Positions 41,654 through 50,254 of a stretch of DNA of 64,000 nt are shown here, in pieces. Within the stretch, counting starts at the first letter, position 1. Each line of letters starts with the position of its first letter. Both the position numbers and the translations under genes were made by a program. The notes beneath the pieces are model-generated. The model was not told the origin of the DNA. It worked only from the letters and a program-made list of their open reading frames with translations, and ran no database searches. Source of the stretch: DTU064 sp045588245 (lineage in GTDB: Bacteria; Bacillota; Clostridia; Oscillospirales; CAG-272); the NCBI GenBank assembly GCA_045588245.1, contig JAZNDW010000041.1:1-64000 (forward strand), given 5' to 3'.

Positions 41654-41719
41654 TGCCCGAATAGCTTAATTAGAGCATTGTCATAGCACAAAGATGACGG
41701 TCAAAATCCGTCGAGGGCA
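41654..41719 (+). pseudogene. tRNA-like remnant
   Basis: TGCCC at the start can pair with GGGCA at the end. GCTTAATTAGAGC resembles a D-arm, and GACGG-TCAAAAT-CCGTC is a good T-arm shape. The D-loop is too short, and the region where the anticodon arm should be is about four bases short and does not form a 7-base loop. It is probably a decayed tRNA or a tRNA-like RNA. A T-run (41724-41730) follows. Confidence 0.35.
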
Positions 41720-41753
41720 GTAATTTTTTTCTATTTCAAAGCGAGGATTGACC

Positions 41754-42008
41754 ATGTACGAAGACAAGACACTGGTTTGCGTTACCTGTGGCAAGGAATT
41801 TACCTTTTCTGCGGGCGAGCAGGCATTTTTTGCCGAAAAGGGACTCATGAACGAGCCCAAGCACTGCAAGGCTTGCAAGGATGCAAGAAAGGGTAAGCAT
41901 GATGCTGTATGTGCAGAATGCGGAAAAGCTTGCAAAGTTAGCTTCGAGCCCTCGGGTGACAGACCTGTTTACTGCAACGAGTGCTATGCGGCAAGAAAAA
42001 GACAATAA
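41754..42008 (+). CDS. Double zinc-ribbon protein
   Basis: 84 residues. Four CxxC pairs are present: CVTC, CKAC, CAEC and CNEC, so two zinc sites are likely. The first half (FTFSAGEQAFFAEKGLMNEPKHC) matches the small probable zinc-ribbon proteins with the E-Q-x-F-x-x-x-K-G signature. The second half resembles CxxC..CxxC nucleic-acid-binding ribbons. The function is unknown. GAGGATTG lies before the ATG; an in-frame TTG six bases earlier is less likely. Confidence 0.8.
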   Translation: MYEDKTLVCVTCGKEFTFSAGEQAFFAEKGLMNEPKHCKACKDARKGKHDAVCAECGKACKVSFEPSGDRPVYCNECYAARKRQ

Positions 42009-42030
42009 TATTAAATTAATATAATTTGTC

Positions 42031-42066
42031 AAAACGAAGCTGTGCCTTTGGGCACAGCTTCGTTTT
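42031..42066 (+). terminator. Intrinsic terminator after the zinc-ribbon gene
   Basis: AAAACGAAGCTGTGCC (42031-42046) pairs perfectly with 42051-42066 around TTTG. Strong 16-bp stem. Confidence 0.92.
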
Positions 42067-42101
42067 ATGCTTTGAAAAAAGCGAAATTATAGATAAAAAA
42101 C

Positions 42102-42130
42102 TGTACAAACGCTGATAAATATGATATAAT
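42102..42130 (+). promoter_or_regulatory. Promoter of rlmB and the pseudo-P-type ATPase gene
   Basis: TGTACA (42102-42107), 17 bases, TATAAT (42125-42130) with TGA extended -10. Confidence 0.65.
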
Positions 42131-42173
42131 AATATGAATTGTTATCCCGTAAAATAAATGTAGATGGGGTTAT

Positions 42174-42953
42174 ATGGCAAACGATAAAAAATATTACAAA
42201 AATGACAAAGATCGTGCGCCTGCCGAAGGTGCCGTTATCGGACGAAATGCGTGCAGGGAACTTCTTAAAAGCGGACGTTCGATCGACAAAATATTCGTTC
42301 GACGCGGTGAGCGCGAGGGAAGTATAACGGTTATTACAGCTGAGGCTAAAAAGCTTGGCGTGCCGATCATAGAGGTGGATTCCGCCAAACTTGATTCGAT
42401 GGCGGGAGGAATGAACCATCAGGGCATCATCGCAATGGCGGCAGAAAAGGAATACGGTACGCTTGACGATATATTTGCTTTGGCTGAGCAAAGAGGCGAA
42501 AAGCCGTTCATCGTCATCGCTGACAATGTTACGGATCCGGGTAATCTCGGTGCCATAATCAGAACGGCTGAATGCGCGGGCGCGCACGGACTGATCATTC
42601 CAAAACGACATAGCGCGGGACTGACACCCGCTGTGTCCAAGTCCTCAGCAGGAGCGATTGAACATCTGACAATCGTTAAGGTGACGAATCTTTCGTCGAC
42701 AGTTGACGAACTGAAGCGGCGCGGTGTGTGGATCTTCACGGCTGAAGCAGACGGTCAACCGTATTATGAATGTGATTTCAAAACCAAAGCAGCAATCATT
42801 CTCGGAAGCGAAGGCGAAGGTGTCAGCCGCGTCCTGCGCGAGAAGAGCGATTTTATTGTATCTATCCCGATGTACGGACACGTTAATTCGCTTAACGTTT
42901 CGTGTGCCGCAGCTGTGGTGCTTTTTGAAGCGGCGAAGCAAATGCGTTCGTGA
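42174..42953 (+). CDS. rlmB: 23S rRNA 2'-O-ribose methyltransferase, SpoU/TrmH family (RlmB type)
   Basis: 259 residues. The N-terminal substrate-binding domain (about 20-95, VIGRNACRELLKSGRSIDKIF) is followed by the SpoU knot domain with NVTDPGNLGAIIRTAECAGA, ILGSEGEGVSR and SLNVSCAAAVVLFE. RlmB methylates G2251 of 23S rRNA in E. coli (there with S-adenosylmethionine). The target in this organism is assumed by homology. The next gene starts 60 bases on. Confidence 0.92.
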   Translation: MANDKKYYKNDKDRAPAEGAVIGRNACRELLKSGRSIDKIFVRRGEREGSITVITAEAKKLGVPIIEVDSAKLDSMAGGMNHQGIIAMAAEKEYGTLDDIFALAEQRGEKPFIVIADNVTDPGNLGAIIRTAECAGAHGLIIPKRHSAGLTPAVSKSSAGAIEHLTIVKVTNLSSTVDELKRRGVWIFTAEADGQPYYECDFKTKAAIILGSEGEGVSRVLREKSDFIVSIPMYGHVNSLNVSCAAAVVLFEAAKQMRS

Positions 42954-43013
42954 ATGCGTCATTTCTGATAACGCAAAAGGATAGAAGCAGAAGAGATAGA
43001 AAGGAAGGCAAAT

Positions 43014-45665
43014 ATGATCGAAAACAACGATAATAAGCCCCAAAACGAAAGCGAGCTTGATATAGCTGAGCTTTTGCGCAGATATATGCCGGATGAGTAT
43101 TCTGCCGAAGAAAATGCCGACGCTGACGCGGATGTGAAAGAATACGGACACTCGCCCGAAGCAAAAAAAGTGTCCGAAAAAGCTGAACGTCCGAGAAGAC
43201 GGCTTACGGCAAGACGTCAGATCAACGAAGAGCCCGAGCAGATCGTTATCCCCGTCACTGAGGCGGCAGAAGAAGCAAATGCAGCGGCAGAGACCCCTGA
43301 GCTTATATCGGAATCTGATGACATTACGGCACAGATCGACGAGCTTTTGAACGTCGGTGCTGACGGATCTGATACGGAAAACGAATTTATCGTTCCCGAT
43401 GATCCTATAGCGGAAGAAGCTTACGTATCGGACACGACACCCGCAGGTAACGACAACGGTATCAAGGAAAGAAATTTTGATCCTGACGTTGACATTTTCT
43501 CGGAGTTTGAAGAACCCCGTGACGAGCTTTATGACTACATAGAAGAAGCTTTCGCCGAAGCTGAAGCAGCTGATGATGCCGATGACGACGACGTTACTGT
43601 TTTGAATGACGACGATGCCGCAACGGTTGAGATAAACATCGTCAGTGCCGACAGTGACGTTGAAACGGGTGGCGAAACAATGGTGTTCGACGCACTTACC
43701 TCGACGGAAGAAACGGATGCCGAGCAAACCGAAGATTTTGAGATCGAAGACAACGACGGCGGAGTAGATACGTCCGAGGAAATGAACGATTTCGATCTTA
43801 ACATTATGCTCGCACTCGGAATGGATGACGAGCTTGAGGAAAGCGTCGGCGCTGACAGAGTTACCGAGTACGTTGAGCGTCAGCAGGGACATATCGAAAA
43901 GGTCGAAACTTTGAACCGCGAACGCGCAGCTCTTGATTACGAATTTACAAACAAAACTCAGGTGCGCGAAGTTATTGAGGCATATCAGACAGCGTACCGT
44001 AACGCGAAGATCAAATTTGTTTACGGTGCTGTACTAACGCTGATACTCATGTTCCTTGAGTGCCACGCTACGTTTGGGATCAAGCTGACGGGTGCGTTTG
44101 ACCTCACTTTGTATCCTGTAGTGTTTATTATGGTATCTTTCCAGTTGTTGGTGCTTATTGCGGCTCCTGCAGGTAAAGCACTTTATTCGGGATTGATAGA
44201 TTTCTTCCGCGGCAAGCCCGCGCCGGAAAGTGTTGCCGCAGTAGTTTTGATACTCGACGTTATCTACATCGTTGTCGCATCGTTTACTGCCGATTTTGGC
44301 GAAACAGGACTTATCACCTTTAATTTCCCCATCGCCATAGGCCTGCTGCTTCTTTACGGATATGAGATCATCAATACAAGACGCGAGATACTGAGCTTCA
44401 GTATCGTTTCATCGAAGAAGCCGAAATACGCACTTGAGAGCCTCTCAATGGCGGAATCCAAGCTTGAATTTGAAGCATTTTCCGACATGATGGAAGAGGA
44501 CGACGACGCTGACGATATCGGTGTACTTAAAATCGAATGTGCAGATTTTGTCAACGATTACTTCCTCCGCAGTAACCACTATCCCAACGGAAGAAAGTTC
44601 ATCGGATTCATCATACCCGCCGCAATCGTTATCGCGGCTGCTTTCTTCGCTTACAAATACAGTAATGCAGGCATCTACGGCGGTATGCAGGCGGCGCTTT
44701 CAACGGCGCTCTTGTGCCTGCCAGCATCTGTGTTCTATATGTTCTCGCATCCGTTCTACATGGCGAACGAAAAGGCGCACGAAGAGGAAAGCACCATTAT
44801 CGGCGAAGGCTCTGCCGAAGAATATGCCGATGCGGCTATCATTTCGTTCGACGACAAAAACGTTTTCCCCTCAACAGGCGTTAATGTACGTGCCGTGAAC
44901 GTATTCGGCAACAACCGCATCGACCGCGTGCTTTACTATGCGGCAAGCACGTTCTGCACCGTGGGCGGACCTCTTTCCGACGTTTTCGACATCGCCACAC
45001 GCGACATCGGATATTCTACCGACGTTAAGCTCTTGCGTGCGCTTCCCGGGCTTCTTGAAACAGAGGTGGACGGCTCAGTAATCGCTTTCGGTACTATTGA
45101 TGCTCTTGAATCGGCGGGAGTTAAGATCCCGAAGCCCATTGAAGCTCACAGAGACGACACCTTTGAGCCTACCGTAAGCGTTATGTATATGGTCCAGGAC
45201 GGCAGATTTATTGCAAGAATGCTCATTTCATACATGATCGATTCTGATTTTGAGTTTATTCTCAAGCAGCTCGATCGTGGCGGAATGTTCATTGGCATGA
45301 AAACATTTGACCCCAATATCACCGAGCAGTTTATCGGTGCTCAGGTCAAGCTTGCGGATTATCCCATCCGAGTTATTAGATGCAAGTCGCTCGACGACAG
45401 GACACGTATCTCCGATAAGACGAGCAGCGGACTCATATCTAAGGATTCTCCCAAATCCGTACTTCAGACGGTATCCCTTTGCGAAAAGGTTCTCCACGCA
45501 CGCAGCATCAACACGATGATAGTCGTGATCTCGCTCTTCGTGGGACTTTTGGTAGCGGCGCTCTCGATACTTTTCGGAGCTTTGGCGCTCTCGCCGCTGT
45601 TTATCGCTCTTTATACGGTGTTCTGGGTCGTACCCATGTATATTGTTTCGAAAGTGATAATCTAA
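43014..45665 (+). CDS. Large membrane protein, apparent catalytically degenerate P-type ATPase
   Basis: 883 residues. Residues 1-about 330 are a very acidic, disordered-looking cytoplasmic region. About four membrane helices follow (about 333-465), a small soluble segment in the actuator-domain position, then two helices with ALLCLPAS (Pro570). SFDDKNVF (611-618) lies where P-type ATPases have the phosphorylation motif D-K-T-G-T. MKTFDPN (762-768) lies where T-G-D-N is expected. A segment like the hinge helix (SVLQTVSLCEKVLHARSINTM) and final membrane helices with LSP complete the pattern. The order and spacing match P-type ATPases, but the catalytic residues are altered, so ion pumping is doubtful. 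A sensor or scaffold role is possible. Family assignment is my inference. Confidence 0.6.
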   Translation: MIENNDNKPQNESELDIAELLRRYMPDEYSAEENADADADVKEYGHSPEAKKVSEKAERPRRRLTARRQINEEPEQIVIPVTEAAEEANAAAETPELISESDDITAQIDELLNVGADGSDTENEFIVPDDPIAEEAYVSDTTPAGNDNGIKERNFDPDVDIFSEFEEPRDELYDYIEEAFAEAEAADDADDDDVTVLNDDDAATVEINIVSADSDVETGGETMVFDALTSTEETDAEQTEDFEIEDNDGGVDTSEEMNDFDLNIMLALGMDDELEESVGADRVTEYVERQQGHIEKVETLNRERAALDYEFTNKTQVREVIEAYQTAYRNAKIKFVYGAVLTLILMFLECHATFGIKLTGAFDLTLYPVVFIMVSFQLLVLIAAPAGKALYSGLIDFFRGKPAPESVAAVVLILDVIYIVVASFTADFGETGLITFNFPIAIGLLLLYGYEIINTRREILSFSIVSSKKPKYALESLSMAESKLEFEAFSDMMEEDDDADDIGVLKIECADFVNDYFLRSNHYPNGRKFIGFIIPAAIVIAAAFFAYKYSNAGIYGGMQAALSTALLCLPASVFYMFSHPFYMANEKAHEEESTIIGEGSAEEYADAAIISFDDKNVFPSTGVNVRAVNVFGNNRIDRVLYYAASTFCTVGGPLSDVFDIATRDIGYSTDVKLLRALPGLLETEVDGSVIAFGTIDALESAGVKIPKPIEAHRDDTFEPTVSVMYMVQDGRFIARMLISYMIDSDFEFILKQLDRGGMFIGMKTFDPNITEQFIGAQVKLADYPIRVIRCKSLDDRTRISDKTSSGLISKDSPKSVLQTVSLCEKVLHARSINTMIVVISLFVGLLVAALSILFGALALSPLFIALYTVFWVVPMYIVSKVII

Positions 45666-45676
45666 AGATGAAAAAC

Positions 45677-45713
45677 GCGCGGGCGGAAGCCGGATTTGCT
45701 TCCCCCGCGCATT
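45677..45713 (+). terminator. Probable terminator after the pseudo-P-type ATPase gene
   Basis: A GC-rich stem, GCGCGGG and GGAAGC with GCTTCC and CCCGCGC (one bulged C), loop CGGATTT, then ATTTAAT. Confidence 0.7.
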
Positions 45714-45759
45714 TAATAACGGGATTTATGCGATCCCGATAAAGAAAGGCGTATAAAAA

Positions 45760-47625
45760 ATGGATTTCAAAAAATACGCAAGCGTTCTTAAAAGTGTCAG
45801 TAAGCCCGCGAGATATACGGGCGGTGAACGCCATCAGATAATAAAAGATAAAGCGTCGGTCGATTGCAGAATAGCTTTCTGTTTCCCCGATACGTATGAG
45901 ATCGGCATGTCTAATCTCGGTGTCCGCATCCTTTACGGCGCTCTGAACGAGTGCGACGGCGTATGGTGCGAGCGTGTTTACGCGCCCTGGACCGATATGC
46001 AGGAGCGGATGCACGAATATAACATACCGCTGTGGGCGCATGAAAGCGGTGATCCGCTTACCGATTTTGATATAGTGGCGTTCACGCTTCAGTATGAGAT
46101 GTGTTACACAACTGTCTTACAGATGCTTGACCTCGCGGGCATACCGAAGCTCGCCGCCGAACGCGGAGAGGACGATCCCGTCATTATAGGCGGCGGTCCC
46201 TGCGCGTACAACGCAGAGCCGATGGCGGACTTCTTTGATATTTTCTCTATCGGTGAGGGCGAGGAAGCTCTGCCCGAGCTTGCAAGACTGTATCAGCGCA
46301 TGAAGCGCGACGGCAGTTACACAAAGCGAGCTTTCCTCTATGCAGCGGCAACGGAGCTTGTTGGTTTTTACGTACCGTCACTTTATACAGTTGACTATAA
46401 TGAAGACGGAACGATCCGTTCATACACACCTGCGGACGAAAAAGTGCCCGCGCGCGTCATAAAGCGTATCGTTGAGGATTTCGATAAGTCCTATTTTCCC
46501 ACGAAGCCCGTCATGCCGTATACCGAAGTCGTTCATGACAGAATCATGCTTGAGGTTTTCCGCGGATGCATCCGCGGCTGCCGATTCTGCCAGGCGGGAA
46601 TGATATACCGCCCTGTGCGTGACAGAAGCGTTGAGACTCTTTGCCGTCAGGCGAAGGAAATGTACGAAAACACCGGCTACGACGAGATCTCGCTGACGTC
46701 TTTGGCAATTGACGATTATACCTGCGTCGACAGACTGACGGACGAGCTGATCGAATGGACGAACAAGAGTAAGATCTCGCTTTCCTTGCCGTCGCTTCGT
46801 GCGGACAGCTTCACTCCCGAGCTTATGGAAAAGATAAGCAGTGTTCGTTCTTCGGGAATCACGTTTGCGCCCGAAGCCGGCACGCAACGTCTTCGTGACG
46901 CAATAAACAAAAACGTCCGCGAAGAAGATATAATGAATGCGGTCCGTATCGCATTTGCGGCAGGCAAGTCACAGGTCAAGCTATATTTTATGATCGGTCT
47001 GCCGACCGAAACCGACGAGGACGTTATCGGCATCGCCAAGCTCGCCGAGAGGGTCGTTCAGGAATACTATAATACCGAGGGCAGAAATAAGCGCCTGACG
47101 CCTAAAGTCACGATCTCAACGGCGTGCTTTATTCCGAAGCCGTTCACACCGTTTCAGTGGGTGCCGCAGCTAAGCGGCGAAGAATTCCGCCGCCGTCAGC
47201 AGCTTATCAGGGATAATATCCACGACAGACGCGTTATTTATAATTTCCACGATTCAATGGTCTCCGAGATCGAAGCCGTGCTTGCTCGCGGCGACAGACG
47301 GCTTTCCGCCGTTATGCTCGAAATGTGGCGCCGCGGCGCTTGCTTTGACGCATGGGACGAACACTTCAGCTACGAGCGTTGGCTTGACGCTTTTGCCGCT
47401 GCGGGAATTGACCCGAGCTTCTACGCGAACAGAGAGCGTTCCGTTGACGAGGTCTTGCCGTGGGACGTTATTGACTGCGGCGTTACGAAGAGCTTCATGA
47501 AACGCGAGCTTGCGGCGGCGGAGAAGAGCATTCCGTCGCGCAACTGCCGCGAGGGCTGCTCCGCCTGCGGCGCAAATAAATACGGAGGAGAAACGCTGTG
47601 CAAAATAGTCAGAACGAAAGAATAA
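45760..47625 (+). CDS. B12-binding/radical SAM protein, TIGR03960 type
   Basis: 621 residues. An N-terminal cobalamin-binding-like region (about 40-200, FPDTYEIGMSNLGVRILYG, VIIGGGPCAYNAEPMADFFD) is followed by a radical SAM core with Cys270-x3-Cys274-x2-Cys277 for the 4Fe-4S cluster. A C-terminal region has more cysteines (CREGCSACGANKYGG). This family pairs with a DUF2344/TIGR03936 protein, which is exactly the overlapping next gene. The pair probably modifies RNA or a ribosomal component, but the reaction is not established. AAAGGCG lies upstream. Confidence 0.9.
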   Translation: MDFKKYASVLKSVSKPARYTGGERHQIIKDKASVDCRIAFCFPDTYEIGMSNLGVRILYGALNECDGVWCERVYAPWTDMQERMHEYNIPLWAHESGDPLTDFDIVAFTLQYEMCYTTVLQMLDLAGIPKLAAERGEDDPVIIGGGPCAYNAEPMADFFDIFSIGEGEEALPELARLYQRMKRDGSYTKRAFLYAAATELVGFYVPSLYTVDYNEDGTIRSYTPADEKVPARVIKRIVEDFDKSYFPTKPVMPYTEVVHDRIMLEVFRGCIRGCRFCQAGMIYRPVRDRSVETLCRQAKEMYENTGYDEISLTSLAIDDYTCVDRLTDELIEWTNKSKISLSLPSLRADSFTPELMEKISSVRSSGITFAPEAGTQRLRDAINKNVREEDIMNAVRIAFAAGKSQVKLYFMIGLPTETDEDVIGIAKLAERVVQEYYNTEGRNKRLTPKVTISTACFIPKPFTPFQWVPQLSGEEFRRRQQLIRDNIHDRRVIYNFHDSMVSEIEAVLARGDRRLSAVMLEMWRRGACFDAWDEHFSYERWLDAFAAAGIDPSFYANRERSVDEVLPWDVIDCGVTKSFMKRELAAAEKSIPSRNCREGCSACGANKYGGETLCKIVRTKE

Positions 47626-48302
47626 AACCGACTGCCGTGAGAGTGGCGTTCACAAAAACGGGTGCGCTTCAATTTATCTCGCATCTTGATCTGATGAGAA
47701 CCGTCACGCGTATCGTCGTCCGCGCAGACATCAACGTATATTACACCGAAGGCTACAATCCGAAGCCGAAGCTCGTATTCGCACTTCCGCTTTCCGTTGG
47801 CACGGAAAGTATGATCGAGCTGCTTGATCTGAAGGTTTACGATCAGGAGCCAGATTGCGAAATGATACTTCGCAATCTGCAGCGCGAAACGGTGCCGGGA
47901 ATCGAGATTCTGGACGTTTACCGTCCCACAACGAAATTCCGCGACATTGCCACGGCAGATTACGAGATCAAAATGCAAGCCTCCGCGATCAAATCAGGAG
48001 CCGCAATGGCTGTAGGTAAGATGATGAACAAACCCATCATCGTTACCAAACGCTCAAAATCGGGTGAGCATGAATGTGATATCAGGGAATTTATCAGGTC
48101 ATTGACGGTAAAGAGCGTCAAAGGAAAGCTGACGGTAAACGCAAAGCTCACCGCAGGACCCGACAATTATCTCAATCCTGAATATGTCGTTACGGCGATA
48201 AAAAACGTTCTCGGCTACGAGGACGATATCGCACCCGATCGTGACGGATACGATATTATGCGAGTTGCCGTTTGGGACGCAGACGGCAAGCCGTTCAGAT
48301 AA
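47598..48302 (+). CDS. Radical-SAM-associated DUF2344/TIGR03936 protein
   Basis: 234 residues from a GTG start preceded by GGAGGAG, overlapping the radical SAM gene by 28 bases. VRVAFTKTGALQFISHLDLMRTVTRIV and YTEGYNPKPKLVFALPLSVG are typical of the family. In many Clostridia this pair precedes the L21/L27 ribosomal genes; here it does not. It is probably a partner or substrate-binding subunit of the radical SAM enzyme. Confidence 0.88.
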   Translation: MQNSQNERIKPTAVRVAFTKTGALQFISHLDLMRTVTRIVVRADINVYYTEGYNPKPKLVFALPLSVGTESMIELLDLKVYDQEPDCEMILRNLQRETVPGIEILDVYRPTTKFRDIATADYEIKMQASAIKSGAAMAVGKMMNKPIIVTKRSKSGEHECDIREFIRSLTVKSVKGKLTVNAKLTAGPDNYLNPEYVVTAIKNVLGYEDDIAPDRDGYDIMRVAVWDADGKPFR

Positions 48303-48316
48303 AAGCCGCGTCAAAA

Positions 48317-48688
48317 TTAAAAAAAGCTGTACGCCGAGATGCTCAAAAGCTGTTTAACTCGGTCAAAAGCGTCATACAACAGACGGCAGACGCCGAAATA
48401 ATCTTCGTCACCGTACGAATGAAGCGTCAATTCACAGAGCGAATCGATCAAAGCATCGATCCGCTCTGTTTCGCTTTTATTCACGGTCAACGCAAAAAGA
48501 CAGCGCTTTCGGTCCCACTCATCCCGAAGTGCGTTTGCGGCATCGGCGCGGCGGTCAACATCGGCGCTGTATGCCGCCGAAACAGCGGTATACAACCGAT
48601 CTGTTGAATTATGGCAAACAACGGTCATGACTGCGGTGACGGCAACAGCCAATGACAGCATCAATAAGGCGACTATGAATGTTTTCAC
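48317..48688 (-). CDS. DUF4363 family small exported protein
   Basis: 123 residues. An N-terminal hydrophobic helix (about 4-24) acts as signal anchor, followed by a helical extracytoplasmic domain. It fits DUF4363, which is commonly encoded next to DUF421 genes, as here: the DUF421 gene is 3 bases upstream on the same strand. The pair probably forms a spore- or membrane-associated complex; the function is unknown. Confidence 0.75.
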   Translation of the reverse strand: MKTFIVALLMLSLAVAVTAVMTVVCHNSTDRLYTAVSAAYSADVDRRADAANALRDEWDRKRCLFALTVNKSETERIDALIDSLCELTLHSYGDEDYFGVCRLLYDAFDRVKQLLSISAYSFF

Positions 48689-48691
48689 GGA

Positions 48692-49366
48692 TCAATGCTC
48701 CTTTTTAATGATGTTGACGTTGCCCGCGTCGTCACAGGAAAGAAGAAAAACTTCGTCAAGCGAACATTTGGCAAGGCGAAGCTGACTGTCGATATAGGCG
48801 CGGTTTTTGCCCGACGAACGGAGGTTTTCTTCGATTATGTCTCCATCTATGACGAGGGAATGAGCAATACCGTAATCGGGGACGTTGGTGCCGACAAGTT
48901 CTTCCGAGGTCGGCGGACGCTTGTCGCGCTTCGGAAAAACGGACAGAATACCGTCGTCCTCAACGATGGCGTAATCAACGTCACCGATGTCGGCGATGCC
49001 TCGCTGACGCAGCTGTGCGAGCAGCTCGCTGCAACTTATGCGGAGCTTCAGAAGCTCCTTTTGGTCGAGCTTGCCGCGGCGTATTATCACGCTCGGCTTA
49101 CCCGACAAAAGACGCCGTACGACGCTGCTTTTCAGCGATATATACGAGGTTATTACCTCAAGCGATATGATAAGCGTCAGCGGTAAAATAACGTGCAGAA
49201 GCGGAATTTGAGCGTCTGAAACGGGGAGCACCGCGAGCTCTGAAATAAACAAAGTCGTAACGAGCTCCGATTGTTGAAATTCTCCGATCTGCCGTTTTCC
49301 CATCAGCTTCATGGACAGCTCAAGCACCGTGTAAATAAGCAGCGTCCGTAACAAGATCGTTGCCAT
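48692..49366 (-). CDS. DUF421/YetF-family membrane protein
   Basis: 224 residues. Three N-terminal membrane helices (about 3-80) carry the family signature MGKRQIGEFQQSELVTTL, followed by a soluble DUF421 domain with KLDQKELLKLRIS and LRQRGIADIGDVDYAIVEDDG. Some homologues function in Bacillus spore coats or germination, but the role here is not defined. GGGGAGG lies before the ATG. The DUF4363 gene follows immediately. Confidence 0.88.
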   Translation of the reverse strand: MATILLRTLLIYTVLELSMKLMGKRQIGEFQQSELVTTLFISELAVLPVSDAQIPLLHVILPLTLIISLEVITSYISLKSSVVRRLLSGKPSVIIRRGKLDQKELLKLRISCSELLAQLRQRGIADIGDVDYAIVEDDGILSVFPKRDKRPPTSEELVGTNVPDYGIAHSLVIDGDIIEENLRSSGKNRAYIDSQLRLAKCSLDEVFLLSCDDAGNVNIIKKEH

Positions 49367-49460
49367 TTATAACCTCCCCATATTTTCGTTTTGATTATAT
49401 TTTTACCCATAACTGCCGCTTTATTCATTGGAAATACAAATCGACAGAATGATTTTTCTA

Positions 49461-49489
49461 TTGAAATGTTGATGAAAATGATATATACT
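49461..49489 (+). promoter_or_regulatory. Promoter of the small export protein gene
   Basis: TTGAAA (49461-49466), 17 bases, TATACT (49484-49489). Transcription should start at about 49496. Confidence 0.78.
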
Positions 49490-49501
49490 GTTTGTTAGTA
49501 A

Positions 49502-49990
49502 ATGATAGGTCAGGAAAAACGTGTCTTGAAAAAACTTTTATATGTTTTCTTTATTTCCATGGTCCCGTTGGTAGAGCTGCGAGGCGCCGTTCCCGTAGGA
49601 ACGGGACTCGGGATACATTGGCTTCTTAACTTGATCGTATGTATCGTCGGGAACTGTATTCCGGTGCCGTTCATACTGCTTTTTATGAACGCTATCATGC
49701 GATATATGCGTGGATGCCGCTTCAGTTTTTTTTCAAAAGTTGCCGTGTGGCTTCATGAAAAAGCAGATCGGAACCGTCCGAAAATCGAAAAATACGCCGT
49801 GTGGGGACTTTTTCTTTTCGTTGCGATCCCGCTGCCCGGAACGGGAGCGTGGACGGGTGCGCTTGCGGCATCCGTTTTCGACATGAGTAAAAAGAAAGCG
49901 TGCATCTCGATCGTCGGCGGTGTCATCGCAGCAGGCGTTATTATGACGGCGGGTTCTCAGCTTGTGGCGGCTGTCATTTCGATGTTTTAA
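49502..49990 (+). CDS. COG2426 small multidrug export-like membrane protein
   Basis: 162 residues from ATG 49502, or 154 from TTG 49526. The promoter puts the transcript start only about 6 bases before the ATG and no ribosome binding site precedes it, whereas AGGA lies ten bases before the TTG; the TTG (MKKLLYVFFISMVP) is therefore quite likely the real start. About four membrane helices. VPLVELRGAVPVG and IPLPGTGAWTGALAA are family signatures. Named a small multidrug exporter, but the transport substrate is poorly established. Confidence 0.85.
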   Translation: MIGQEKRVLKKLLYVFFISMVPLVELRGAVPVGTGLGIHWLLNLIVCIVGNCIPVPFILLFMNAIMRYMRGCRFSFFSKVAVWLHEKADRNRPKIEKYAVWGLFLFVAIPLPGTGAWTGALAASVFDMSKKKACISIVGGVIAAGVIMTAGSQLVAAVISMF

Positions 49991-50017
49991 GATCGAAAAA
50001 ATATTTTTTATAATATA

Positions 50018-50046
50018 TTGACAATTGCCGTTCTATATGGTATAAA
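50018..50046 (+). promoter_or_regulatory. Promoter of the SAM riboswitch-metK unit
   Basis: TTGACA (50018-50023), 17 bases, TATAAA (50041-50046). The aptamer begins about 40 bases downstream. Confidence 0.85.
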
Positions 50047-50085
50047 ACAATGTGGTATTTATAAAGTACCGCAAAAAATAATAAT

Positions 50086-50183
50086 TCTTATCAAGAGTGG
50101 CGGAGGGACTGGCCCTGTGAAGCCCGGCAACCTGCGATAGCATAATGCAAAGCGCGTAAGGTGCCAAATCCTGAGAGATGAGA
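50086..50183 (+). promoter_or_regulatory. SAM-I riboswitch (S-box) aptamer
   Basis: Conserved S-box blocks appear in order: TCTTATCAAGAG, GGCGGAGGGACTGGCCC, TGAAGCCCGGCAACC, AAGGTGCCAAATCC and GATGAGAG. P1 pairs 50086-50092 with 50177-50183. S-adenosylmethionine binding should favour the terminator at 50199-50220 and shut off metK. Confidence 0.96.
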
Positions 50184-50198
50184 GCAATCGGCTTTTTT

Positions 50199-50228
50199 GA
50201 CCCTCGGGATTCCGAGGGTCTTGCTTTT
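50199..50228 (+). terminator. SAM riboswitch expression-platform terminator
   Basis: GACCCTCGG (50199-50207) pairs with CCGAGGGTC (50212-50220) around GATT, followed by a T-rich tail (TTGCTTTT). Confidence 0.9.
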
Positions 50229-50254
50229 GCCAGAAATAAAACGGAGAGATTAAA

